Shown here: in pieces, positions 34,814-44,500 of the stretch
Numbering within the stretch: the first letter of the stretch is position 1
Layout: each line of letters opens with the position of its first letter
Source of the DNA: Deltaproteobacteria bacterium
Lineage (GTDB): Bacteria > Myxococcota_A > UBA9160 > SZUA-336
NCBI GenBank assembly: GCA_029261895.1
Contig: JAJDAK010000041.1
Span: 1-64,000 of the forward strand
Length of the DNA: 64,000 nucleotides
Direction of reading: 5' to 3'
Made by a program: the position numbers and the translations under genes
The notes under the pieces: generated by a model
The model's database searches: none
Told to the model about the DNA's origin: nothing
The model's input: only the letters and a program-made list of their open reading frames with translations

Positions 34814-37800
34814 GTGGCTGGAGCCGGGGTGAAGAGAAGAAGTAAATTCAGAAGAGCGTCCGTTCGACTGATTATCGCACTCTTTTTGGTTGGCGCCGAT
34901 GCTCCTAATGCATTCGCCCAGATTCAAACTAAAAGCCAGCAGAAGTGCACGAACGGCCTTAATAAAGATTGGGGTAAGACTTCGAATGCGGCCAGCAAGC
35001 AGATCCAGGGTTGTATCAAGAATTTTGCGAAGGGTCGTGCTCTCAATAAGCAAAATCCCTCGGTTTTAACCCTAGAGGTTTGCTTACAGGACGATCCTAA
35101 AGGCAAGATATTTGGGACGTTCTCAAAAACGATTCAGAACTATCAGAAGAATTGCCTGGGCCGAGATAGCGACAACGTTCTAAAGCAACCACCCTACGGC
35201 CCGTCGATCCCGGACACGGTGTTCTTCTCCGCGTTTCAACGCGAGATGGATCTTATCCATTCCATTTTTGGTCCCAACCTCAACACTGCGCCCATTTTGC
35301 TGGAAAGCGACGACAAGCGAGCATCGCTCTGCCAGCAGAAAGCCTTTGCATCGGTATCCAAATGTGCACTTGAGCTCCGGAAGCAGTTCCTCGTTTGTAA
35401 GAGGAAAGATCTCAAGAACGGTTCGGTCAACGGGACACCGATCTCAGATATTGCAGGAATTGAGCGTTGCTTCGACGGGTTTTCTCAAAGTCGTTTCGAA
35501 GTTAAGTGTACTGGGCGTACAGACAAAGGGATCCAGGCGGAGATCCAAAAGCACTGTGTTGATCGTGTAGATACCCTCACGCTTTCTGAGATGTTTCCTT
35601 CGTGCAGCACCGACGATCCAGCCTCGCTCGCTGACTGCCTGGATTCGCGTACACGCTGTGCGTTTTGTCGTTCGGCCGATGGCGCCGATGGTGCAAACCG
35701 TGCGTGTGACGATTTTGACAACGGTGCGGTCGATGGCTCTTGCCCGGATCAGGGATGTGTTGCAGGTGGGGCCTGCAGCACCGGCGAATTGGGCGTCTGC
35801 GCGGATGGAATCCAGACATGCCCCACGGGTGCTCTCGGCCCGCCCGCGTGTCAGCGCGCCGAGGACCCGACGACCGAAATCTGCGACGGGCTCGACAACG
35901 ATTGCGATGGTAACGTCGATGAGGATTTCGGTGCGGGTGGGCAATGTGGTACGGGACTACTCGGGGTTTGTGCAGACGGCACCCTCGTCTGCGACAGTGT
36001 ATCGACGGTCACGTGCCAAGCGAACCTACAACCTCAAGCTGAGCTCTGTGATGGGCTCGACAATGACTGTGATGGCACGGTCGACGAAGACTTTCCGCTG
36101 GGCGATGCGTGCACGAGCAGTGATCCTGGGATCTGCGCACCAGGCACGATCATCTGCGATGGCACCAGTGCGATCTGTGAGCCAAACATCGAGCCCCAGC
36201 CCGAGCTCTGCGACGGACTGGACAATAACTGCGACGGAACGGTCGATGATGGGCTCGGCACTACAACCTGCGGTCTTGGCGCATGCGATCACACGATACC
36301 CAACTGTGCGGGCGGCGTAGTTCAGGTTTGCGATCCGCTCGAGGGTGCAGCGCCTGAGGAAGATTGTCGCAACGGTATCGATGACGATTGCAATGGAACG
36401 GTCGACCCACCGGATTTTTGCACCTGCGTTCCAGGAGAGAGTTGTGATACGGGTGAGTTAGGACTGTGTTTATTTGGTGCATTCGACTGTCCGAATGGCC
36501 GCGGGCTTCCTGGTAATTGCATTCGGTTTCAGGGCCCAGGGGTCGAGGTTTGCGACGCCTTCGACAACAACTGCGATGGCCAGATCGATGAAGGCTTTAA
36601 CCTGGGCGCAACGTGCGACACCGGCGAGCCGGGTATCTGCGATCCGGGCTTGCTCGCCTGTCCAGATGGCGATGTTGTCTGCGTGAGGACGACCGAGCCC
36701 GAGCCGGAAGTTTGTGACGACGGAATCGATCAGGATTGTAGCGGCAGCGACTGCTCGTTGCTGTCGGTCGGTATTGCGTCACCCGCACAAGGGCTTATAA
36801 CCGCAGATGCGTCTGTTGAAGTTACTGGAACTACCGGTCCCACAGTGACGGCAGTGTCGGTAAATGGAGTTGCTGCTGCTCTTCTGAATCAAACTTTCAC
36901 CGCAACCGTCTCTCTCCGGGCGGGTGTGAATATGCTGGTTGCCGTTGGAAGTGATGCACTTGGAAACAGCGGCACAAGTACCATCGAAGTGACCCGTGAT
37001 ACCGAGATCCCGCGGGTCGTTATCGACTCGCCCGGGCAATCCGCTCGTATCAATGTTAACCGCGTGACCGTAACGGGGATCGTCAACGACCTTATTACAG
37101 GGGGCATCGAGCCCATTGTTGACGTCAATGGTGTCGCGGCAACGGTCGAGCAGGGAACCTTCATGGCGGTGGATGTACCGCTTGTGATTGGCCCTAACCC
37201 GCTTGTTGCAACCGCAATCGATGCGGTTGGAAATCAGGGAAGTGATCAAATACAAGTCTTCTTCGATCCACCGCTCGGAGTGAAACTCGAGCCGGTATCA
37301 GGAGACGGGCAGGCGACTGTGGCTAGCCATGAGTTGGCCGAACCGCTGGTCGTGCGCGTGGTCGATGCCGCGGGTAATGCGCTGGCCTCGCGGGTGGTTC
37401 GATTTCAAGTTGTTCGGAACAGTGGAACCCTTCGAACTGAAAGCGGCATCTCAGGTCGCTTCGTCGAGATCCCAACGAACGGTGCAGGTTTGGCGAGCGC
37501 TTTCTTTACACTGGGCAATCGCGCGGGTGAGGGAAACAATCGTGTCGCCGCATCTGCGCTGGGCGCGAGCGGTGAAGCGATCTTTTGCGCGAGTGGACAA
37601 CCCGATACGGCGAGCAAGTTGCTTGCAGTCATGGGCGAGAGCCAGAAGGGCTTAGCCGGCACAGCGCTTCCGGCACCGTTTGAAGTGCTGGTCGTCGATG
37701 TCGACGGAAACCCTGTACAGGGTGTGCCCGTTACCTTCACCGCTGTTGCAGGTGGCGGTAATTTTAACGGTCAGCCGACTATTGTTGTTCCGAGTGCGGC

Positions 37801-39598
37801 TGATGGTCTGGCGCGTGCCATTCTTACGCTTGGGGTAACGGAGGGAATCAACAACAACGTAGTGGAGGCGAACTTCCCAGGGAATCCCGGCTCGCTTGCG
37901 ACCTTCCTAGCTACTGCTCTCGCTGGCGGACCTGCTTCGGAAACGCGTTTCGCAGGCGCGGTAATGGATAACACGAACTCGCCGATCCCGAATGCGCGCG
38001 TGTATATCGAAAACACGGCCATCGAGGATTTCACCGATGACGAAGGTCAATTCCTACTCGAAAATGTTCCGGTCGGACATATTCACCTATTGATCGACCC
38101 TCAAAATGCGACGCGTCCCGAAACGTTTCCAGGTCTAGCGTTTGAGACCGTCACGGTCGCGGGCGAGATCAATCGATTACCCACCGGACCGATCAAGATT
38201 CCGCCGCTTGTGAGCGAAGCAAAGCTTGTCGGTGGGACCGAAGACGTCACGCTTACGATGCCGGGTGTTCCGGGGATGTCCGTTAGGGTCTTTGCGGGCT
38301 CTGCAACGTTCCCGGGTGGCGCGACCGAGGGCTTGGTGAGTATCAACCAGGTGCACCTCGACAAAATTCCCATGCCACCGCCAAGCGGTACGTTCTTTAT
38401 GCCGCCGGCTTGGACCGTGCAGCCTCCAGGCGTCCACTTCGACCCGCCCGCACAAGTTGTGATTCCAAACGATGGACTTCCGCCCGGCCGTGTGATCGAT
38501 ATTTTTCAATTCGATCATGAGCTGAACATCTTCACCAACATTGGCCCAGGTACAGTGACCGAAGATGCGAGCGTGATCGTTTCGGATCCCGGCTTTGGCA
38601 TCACGAAGAGTGGCTGGGGTGGTTGTGGTCAACCTCAGCCACCTCAAACCTGTGGCGACGGCTGTGACGACGGTAATATTTGCAACGGGATAGAAGAGTG
38701 TGTCGACGGCGCGTGTCAGAGTGCCCCCGAGGAACTCCGCGCCGCTATCGCTTTTATGCTGGCCGAGGTCCCATGCGATTCGGACGACCCGTGCATCGCC
38801 AACGCCACCTGCGATCTCGATGGAAATTGTATGGGCGATCCCATCGCGATTAAGATCACTGAGGCTCCGACTGCGGTTTGCATCGAGCCGAATGATCCCA
38901 ACGCGTCAAGGCCGATCGAGGGTGACATCAAGCCACCCGGGCGCGATGTGAACTGGACCGTGGACCCGACCGAGATCTTGAATGTCATACCAGTTGCTCC
39001 GAATCCTCCCGTGGCAAAAGTTTTCGGAGCAGTTCGTGGGACCGCGCAGGTCACGCTCGAGGATGCTGAAACGCAATGCGCAAGTGACTCGGTTTCGATT
39101 CAAGCGATTAAGTTCCCCGAAGAATTTGAAAATTTTGGTGAATACACCCTTTGCAGTGCAATAATTGCCGTGGCGCCTGGATTTGGCTTCGGAATATGCG
39201 GAGCAGGCGGTGTTATTTCCGCTGTAGTCTTTGATTGGGCCAATGACACTTTCAGGAGCGAATGTGAGATCGCCAACGGCCCGGAAGACGCGGCTCGTCA
39301 CGCTCGCTGGTCTTGCGAGCTCCATAGTAACCCGCTTACCCGCGGTGTATTTGGGGATCAGGTCTTGAGACGACACGAGAATGAAACAAAGACAAAGTGT
39401 GCCTCGCACGAACAGGATCTCAATAATAATGCGCTTGGCAAAGAAGCCGGCCTGAACGGCGAAGATTGCGTGGCGTTCGCTCTCAACGCGTTGGTCACAG
39501 GACAACTGCAGATCAACAATCTTCCACCTGCGATAGGTACTGATCTATGCAACTGCCTCGAACCGGGGCCCGTTCCACCGGGCGTGCCATGTCCATGA
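34814..39598 (+). CDS. Secreted Cys-rich / MopE metal-binding / Ig-like multidomain protein
   Basis: 1594 residues from GTG 34814; GTG 34829 (GGAG 7 nt upstream) is a good alternative and still keeps the signal peptide (ending NAFAQ). Residues about 35-290 form a Cys-rich helical domain I do not recognise. About 350-650 carries six MopE-type motifs, CDGLDNDCDGNVDEDF and variants, the putative metal-binding repeats of PF11617. About 655-820 are two Ig-like domains with TVTGIVND-type strands. About 830-1045 are two Big_1-like domains (VVDAAGNALASRVVRFQV; VVDVDGNPVQGVPVTF). About 1046-1110 is a carboxypeptidase-regulatory-like domain (PIPNARVYIEN). The rest contains another Cys cluster (CGDGCDDGNICNGIEEC). 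Extracellular; Cu/Ca binding is inferred. It overlaps the next gene by 4 nt and heads a four-gene operon. Confidence 0.9.
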   Translation: MAGAGVKRRSKFRRASVRLIIALFLVGADAPNAFAQIQTKSQQKCTNGLNKDWGKTSNAASKQIQGCIKNFAKGRALNKQNPSVLTLEVCLQDDPKGKIFGTFSKTIQNYQKNCLGRDSDNVLKQPPYGPSIPDTVFFSAFQREMDLIHSIFGPNLNTAPILLESDDKRASLCQQKAFASVSKCALELRKQFLVCKRKDLKNGSVNGTPISDIAGIERCFDGFSQSRFEVKCTGRTDKGIQAEIQKHCVDRVDTLTLSEMFPSCSTDDPASLADCLDSRTRCAFCRSADGADGANRACDDFDNGAVDGSCPDQGCVAGGACSTGELGVCADGIQTCPTGALGPPACQRAEDPTTEICDGLDNDCDGNVDEDFGAGGQCGTGLLGVCADGTLVCDSVSTVTCQANLQPQAELCDGLDNDCDGTVDEDFPLGDACTSSDPGICAPGTIICDGTSAICEPNIEPQPELCDGLDNNCDGTVDDGLGTTTCGLGACDHTIPNCAGGVVQVCDPLEGAAPEEDCRNGIDDDCNGTVDPPDFCTCVPGESCDTGELGLCLFGAFDCPNGRGLPGNCIRFQGPGVEVCDAFDNNCDGQIDEGFNLGATCDTGEPGICDPGLLACPDGDVVCVRTTEPEPEVCDDGIDQDCSGSDCSLLSVGIASPAQGLITADASVEVTGTTGPTVTAVSVNGVAAALLNQTFTATVSLRAGVNMLVAVGSDALGNSGTSTIEVTRDTEIPRVVIDSPGQSARINVNRVTVTGIVNDLITGGIEPIVDVNGVAATVEQGTFMAVDVPLVIGPNPLVATAIDAVGNQGSDQIQVFFDPPLGVKLEPVSGDGQATVASHELAEPLVVRVVDAAGNALASRVVRFQVVRNSGTLRTESGISGRFVEIPTNGAGLASAFFTLGNRAGEGNNRVAASALGASGEAIFCASGQPDTASKLLAVMGESQKGLAGTALPAPFEVLVVDVDGNPVQGVPVTFTAVAGGGNFNGQPTIVVPSAADGLARAILTLGVTEGINNNVVEANFPGNPGSLATFLATALAGGPASETRFAGAVMDNTNSPIPNARVYIENTAIEDFTDDEGQFLLENVPVGHIHLLIDPQNATRPETFPGLAFETVTVAGEINRLPTGPIKIPPLVSEAKLVGGTEDVTLTMPGVPGMSVRVFAGSATFPGGATEGLVSINQVHLDKIPMPPPSGTFFMPPAWTVQPPGVHFDPPAQVVIPNDGLPPGRVIDIFQFDHELNIFTNIGPGTVTEDASVIVSDPGFGITKSGWGGCGQPQPPQTCGDGCDDGNICNGIEECVDGACQSAPEELRAAIAFMLAEVPCDSDDPCIANATCDLDGNCMGDPIAIKITEAPTAVCIEPNDPNASRPIEGDIKPPGRDVNWTVDPTEILNVIPVAPNPPVAKVFGAVRGTAQVTLEDAETQCASDSVSIQAIKFPEEFENFGEYTLCSAIIAVAPGFGFGICGAGGVISAVVFDWANDTFRSECEIANGPEDAARHARWSCELHSNPLTRGVFGDQVLRRHENETKTKCASHEQDLNNNALGKEAGLNGEDCVAFALNALVTGQLQINNLPPAIGTDLCNCLEPGPVPPGVPCP

Positions 39599-40284
39599 CC
39601 TCACGTATTTGGGTTTGCCTCGTCGTTAGTCTGTGGATCATATCTGCTCGGGGTATCGAGGCAGCTGAAGGCAATATGCCGAAAGGGTTCGACGATCTAT
39701 CGATCGGCATGGGCGTAAAGGCGCTCGAAAAATCGCGAACAAACCTTGTGACTTTCCCGCCCAACGATAGTGGTGTTCGAAACAATGAGGGTACCGACTA
39801 CTTTTCCGAGCAACTAGCGAGTAATACCCCGTTCTCGATGGCGAGCTACGTTTTTTATCACGATGAGTTATGTATCGCGGGCTGGGTTGACTTAGTCAAA
39901 GTCGTTGATATCGCGGATGCTCGAAGGAAACATTTGCGCAATGCCATCGACCGATGGGGGCGGTCGTACGAACGAATGGTGTATTACGGGTCCAAAACGC
40001 CGCTGGACTTCGAAAACCCGTCACCCGAGCTTGTCGGTCCATTCCCTGTACTTCGCTGGAAGAGAAAGAACGTAGAAGTCTCGCTTCGGTACGGAGACGC
40101 GGAACATGTGCGACCCCCAGGGGTGACCGAATGGTGGGATGTGTCAGTCATGGTGTCTGGGATGGACTGTATCCCCGCAGAGCAAGAGAAACTGTTCCCT
40201 CCGCCGGAGTTGCTGCTAGCCGATCCAAATGTGCATGGTGATCTCTTCAAAGATGTGGATGCCGTGACGGGTAGCGGTCCATGA
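39595..40284 (+). CDS. Small secreted protein with one copy of an unrecognised two-Cys domain
   Basis: 229 residues from the ATG at 39595, which overlaps the upstream stop (ATGA); an in-frame ATG 6 nt earlier is possible. Signal peptide ends IEAAEG. The mature part is one domain of about 190 residues: DDLSIGMGVKALEKSRTN, FSMASYVFYHDELCIAGW, RWGRSYERMVYY, ENPSPELVGPFPVLRWKR, VSGMDCIPAEQ and DPNVHGDLFKDVDAV. The same elements recur twice in the next gene, including both cysteines, which probably form a disulfide. No known family fits. Four-nt overlaps on both sides show that its synthesis is tied to the MopE/Ig protein and to its paralogue. Confidence 0.85.
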   Translation: MTSRIWVCLVVSLWIISARGIEAAEGNMPKGFDDLSIGMGVKALEKSRTNLVTFPPNDSGVRNNEGTDYFSEQLASNTPFSMASYVFYHDELCIAGWVDLVKVVDIADARRKHLRNAIDRWGRSYERMVYYGSKTPLDFENPSPELVGPFPVLRWKRKNVEVSLRYGDAEHVRPPGVTEWWDVSVMVSGMDCIPAEQEKLFPPPELLLADPNVHGDLFKDVDAVTGSGP

Positions 40285-41537
40285 ACATTCTTGCGGCTCC
40301 TCTCATCTTTGTGGTCGTGAGTCTGATGCCAACTGGTTTCGAGACGTTGCGAATCGGTATGACGGAAGAAGAGTTTCGGAATCAACGGCCTGATGCGGTG
40401 ACGTTCCCAGAGCCTGAGGGCGGCAAGGAAGAAACACCCGACGAGGCACGGCAATTTTTGGAGAGGCTAGATGGGGATATCCGGTTTTCTTTCGCAAGCT
40501 ATAGTTTTTTGCACGGCGAACTTTGTGGTGCAGTTTGGACGGGAGCCCCGTCTGATGGTGGACAGGAGGCGGGGCGTAGGAAGCGGCTTGCGGCTGCGCT
40601 AAAGCACTGGGGGGATGGATACGAACGCGTGATCTCTCACGTCCCGACGACTTTTGATCTCGAGAATCCGTCATTGACTAAATATGAAGGGCCATTTCCC
40701 GCACTACGCTGGTCCCGCGAAGATGAGGAGATTGTTCTCAACTTAGAGCTTGTCGATCAACCCGCTGATGCTCCTTCGTGGAAACGTCGACGTTCTTCGG
40801 TGGGTGTGTCTGGGAAGACTTGTATACCGTCGCAGTACAAAGAGCTTCTCCCAGGATCGAAGCCGCAACCTGCGGACCCCAATGAACATAGCAAGCTATT
40901 TGAGGACCTAGATGCGGTATTGAACGCCCCTCAAGGCGTGCTGTTTCCTATGGGACTACCGGATGTTCGTTTTGGGATGACGGAGGCGGACCTCGCGGAA
41001 GCAAGGCCCAACGCTCAGAAGTTCGTGATTTTCGACGACCCTGAGCCGCCGGATGAACACGAAACCGAGATTTACTACGAGCAGATGCCGTCCAATGGTT
41101 CTTTGCGGATCCTGCAGTTTATGTTTTTTCATGACCGTCTGTGTGTTGTCGGTTTGCATTACGAACACTGGACTGGTGGGTTAGGCGAGAAAGGGGCAGA
41201 CCCAATTTTTGCTTGGATGCAGTTTTACGGTCCGAAGTACGACCGCGCAGTTCTGCGTCCACACGAGAGCCCCAATAAATCACAACCCCAGATCGTTTGG
41301 TCTAGAGAGGGAAAGGAGATCATTCTCGCGCTCCCGCCTCCTGACGAACATGATGGGACGACAGAAAGCAAGAACGAGCGGTCACTGTTTATTAAGGACA
41401 TGAGTTGTATTCCCGAGTCGTTTCGTAAGAGATGGAAGGCCGAACGTACTAAATACGATTTTGAGCAACATCGAGACCTCTTTCGTGAATTCGACAAACT
41501 TGAGGAAACGCAGAAATCGAAGGAGGGAACCGAGTAG
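40281..41537 (+). CDS. Secreted protein with two tandem copies of the unrecognised two-Cys domain
   Basis: 418 residues; ATG overlaps the previous stop by 4 nt. Short hydrophobic leader ([19 protein letters not shown]). Copy 1 (about 20-215): [94 protein letters not shown]. Copy 2 (about 225-415): [85 protein letters not shown]. With the upstream gene this gives three copies of one domain. The gap to the giant Ig-like gene is only 4 nt. The linkage suggests a chaperone, ligand or assembly role for the large surface proteins, but no activity can be named. Confidence 0.85.
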   Translation: MNILAAPLIFVVVSLMPTGFETLRIGMTEEEFRNQRPDAVTFPEPEGGKEETPDEARQFLERLDGDIRFSFASYSFLHGELCGAVWTGAPSDGGQEAGRRKRLAAALKHWGDGYERVISHVPTTFDLENPSLTKYEGPFPALRWSREDEEIVLNLELVDQPADAPSWKRRRSSVGVSGKTCIPSQYKELLPGSKPQPADPNEHSKLFEDLDAVLNAPQGVLFPMGLPDVRFGMTEADLAEARPNAQKFVIFDDPEPPDEHETEIYYEQMPSNGSLRILQFMFFHDRLCVVGLHYEHWTGGLGEKGADPIFAWMQFYGPKYDRAVLRPHESPNKSQPQIVWSREGKEIILALPPPDEHDGTTESKNERSLFIKDMSCIPESFRKRWKAERTKYDFEQHRDLFREFDKLEETQKSKEGTE

Positions 41538-41541
41538 CACT

Positions 41542-44500
41542 ATGGTCCTCTCGGAAACGCGAACAATGCTCATGCTATTTGCGATATTGGGATCGCTATG
41601 TTTGAACCATACGGCAGCGTTTGCGCAAGAACTTGTTTCGATTTCAGTTGAGGCTCCAAAGCTCGTACTTGGGGTGAGCGAATCGATCCAACTCCAAGTT
41701 ACGGGTCAGCTTGATGATGGGAACTCTATTGATCTAACGACAGCTGCGAGTGGCACAATCTATATCGATGGATTGATGGATGCGGAGCGACCCGTAACAG
41801 TAGATCCCAACGGATTAGCCACAGCTGTATTTGAGCGATCGACACTAATTCTCATCTCAAACTCGAATTTGTTCGCTGGCATTGTCCTAATAGTTTCGAC
41901 AAACCCCGACACCGACGGCGACGGAATACCAGATCTGGATGAACTGACGATTGGCCTGGACCCCAATGACCCTAACGATGCACAGGCGGATGACGATTCG
42001 GACCAGTTGTCCAATGTGTCCGAGTTCATTCTGGGTACTGGAATCAATGATCCCGACTCTGATGACGATGGAATTTTCGACGGTGATGAAATCGTGCTGT
42101 TTCTCGATCCGACTAGCGGAGATTCGGATGGGGATGGAGTTTCAGATTCCGATGAAATAGACCAAGGTTCGGACCCCACGTCATTCGATCCGCCTGTGAA
42201 ACCGGAATTCAAACTCGACGAAAACTGTGTAGCCACGTTGCTCACACGCACCGTTCAGATTTTACCGAACGGGACGTTTGCGATTCCGAATGTGCCGGTA
42301 CCGCTTGGGGCAACTCGTATCCGTGTGGTTTGCGAGCGTGATGGCTTTACGACTCGCGGCCATACTCCATTTGCGTTCCAGGTGCCGAACGCAGCTACCG
42401 TCTATGGGCCGGTAAGTTTCAATGATGATCAACCCATTCCGGTTTCGATCGCGATCACGTCGCCCGCTACCGTACTCACGCCACTGGCGAATGGGGCACA
42501 GCTCACCACGACGGGCACGCTGGTGGATGGCCTTGAAGTCGATTTCACACTGGCTGACTCAGGCACCTTCTATCTTTCCTCTAACCCTGCGATCGCGACT
42601 GTTTCTGAAGATGGTTTTGTCCTCGCGGCGTCAAGTGGTGTGGTGATCGTTACGGCGATGAATGAGGGTGTCATCGCCACGATTCAACTCGAAATTCAGC
42701 TCGATGCGGACGTTGATGGCGATGGCATTCCAAACGACTTTGAGAATTTGAATGCAGTAAACCCGGGTGGAGAAAATCTATCGCGACTACCGGGTACGCA
42801 AGTTGCGGCGTCCACGTTTTGGAATCCGCGTCCTCCCGAACGCGTTGTCGATGGACTGCGGACGACTTCATGGTTTACGCAACCGGGAGATGCCGCGAAT
42901 CAAAGGACGGGCCCCTTTGTTGAAATCATCCTTGACCAGGAACGTGATATCGCTCAGGTCCGCATGTTCGGGAATCGAGAGTCCAATGGCTTTGATTTCT
43001 TAGCGGGTGTGTTCCAGGGCTTCGACGATCAAGGAATCGAAGTCTTTAACTCCGGTGAGTTCTTTATTCCGGCTCCCGACCGCGACGTGTCGGTGGCCGT
43101 AGATACGAACGGTATCCGTCGTTTGCGATTTGCAGCGACGGATGACATCAGTTTGCAACCAGGCCTTTCCGAGCTGGAATTGATTTCGCGACCCGGTGGT
43201 CCGGGACTTGATCCGAACAATGGCAGTGATGGTGTTCTGGATTTTGACCTAGATGGGCTAACGAACCTCGAGGAATTCAATCTCGGTTCAAGTCTATGGT
43301 TGCAGGATACGGATGCAGATCTACTCACGGATCTTCAGGAGTTTCAGCTTGGCTCGAGTCCATTGCTAGCTGACTCCGATGGTGATGGATTGCTCGACCG
43401 CGAGGAAATCCAACCTACGATCGACGTGGACAACGACGGCTTAGTCAACGTCGTTGATCCGGATAGCGATGGTGATGGACTACCCGATGGAGTCGAAGTC
43501 GATCTGGGGCTCAGTCCCATCCTTGCCGATACTAACGGCGACTCTCTCGACGACGGATTTGAGGACGGGGATGGCGATGGCATCACCAATATCGACGAAG
43601 TCGTTATGGGGTTGGATCCCGCAAACCCAGATACCGATGGTGATGGGATTCGCGATGGAGAGGAATTGGTTCCCGGCGGAGACGGGATCATTACCGATCC
43701 GCGCAATCCGGACACCGATGGCGATGGATTGCCCGACGGCTTCGAATTGCAATTCGGACTCGACCCTCTCGACCCGAGTGACGCAGATGACGACTTCGAT
43801 AACGACGGCCGTACGAATTTGGAGGAGTTCCAGGACGGAACGGATCTCACTAATCCGGATGTGACGCCGCCGGCGGTGTCGATGGTGACGCCAGTCGACG
43901 GAGCGGTTGGTTTCCCGGTGAGTGATTTGATTGTAGTGCGATACGCAGAGCCGCTCGATCCGAACTCGATCGGACCGGATGCACTGTTATTGATCCTTCA
44001 GGATGCGAATAGCGGGCCTGAGGCCGTCGATGGCGAAGTAATGCTGTCGCAGGATGGACTGTCGCTCACATTCGAGCCGCTGCTTCAACTATTGCCCCTG
44101 AGTTCCTATCGAGTTCAAGCGCAGGGCGTGCGCGATCTCGCTGGAAATTCCCAGACGATTCTATTCGAGAGCAGCTTCGATTCTGGCGTTGTGATTGACT
44201 CAACGGCGCCAGATGTGGTGGCCGTTTCTCCCGTGACCAACGCGAGTGACGCACCTATCAACGCCCCGTTCCGTTTCGAGTTCAGCGAACGCATGGATCC
44301 TTCCACACTCACTACCGCTAACATCACCATCGAAGATCAGTTCCTCGACGTCGATATTGCGGGGATGATCCAGGTTGATCCCGACGGGCTGACTGCTGCG
44401 TTCGTGCCTGACACTCCATACGCCGTGGGCCGGGATTACCGCGCGGTTATTCTGGGCGGTCGGGTACGAGACCGAGCTGGAAATACGCTTCCATTCCATT

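Noticed and set aside
41461..41541. N-terminal extension of the giant protein to TTG 41461
   Set aside because: Would overlap the upstream gene by 77 nt and place the signal peptide 27 residues inside; ATG 41542 fits better.
41890..43860. Possible tandem-repeat DNA or CRISPR-like array
   Set aside because: Periodicity comes from GAT/GGC-rich thrombospondin type 3 codons; there are no constant repeats with unique spacers. No CRISPR array was seen anywhere in the window.
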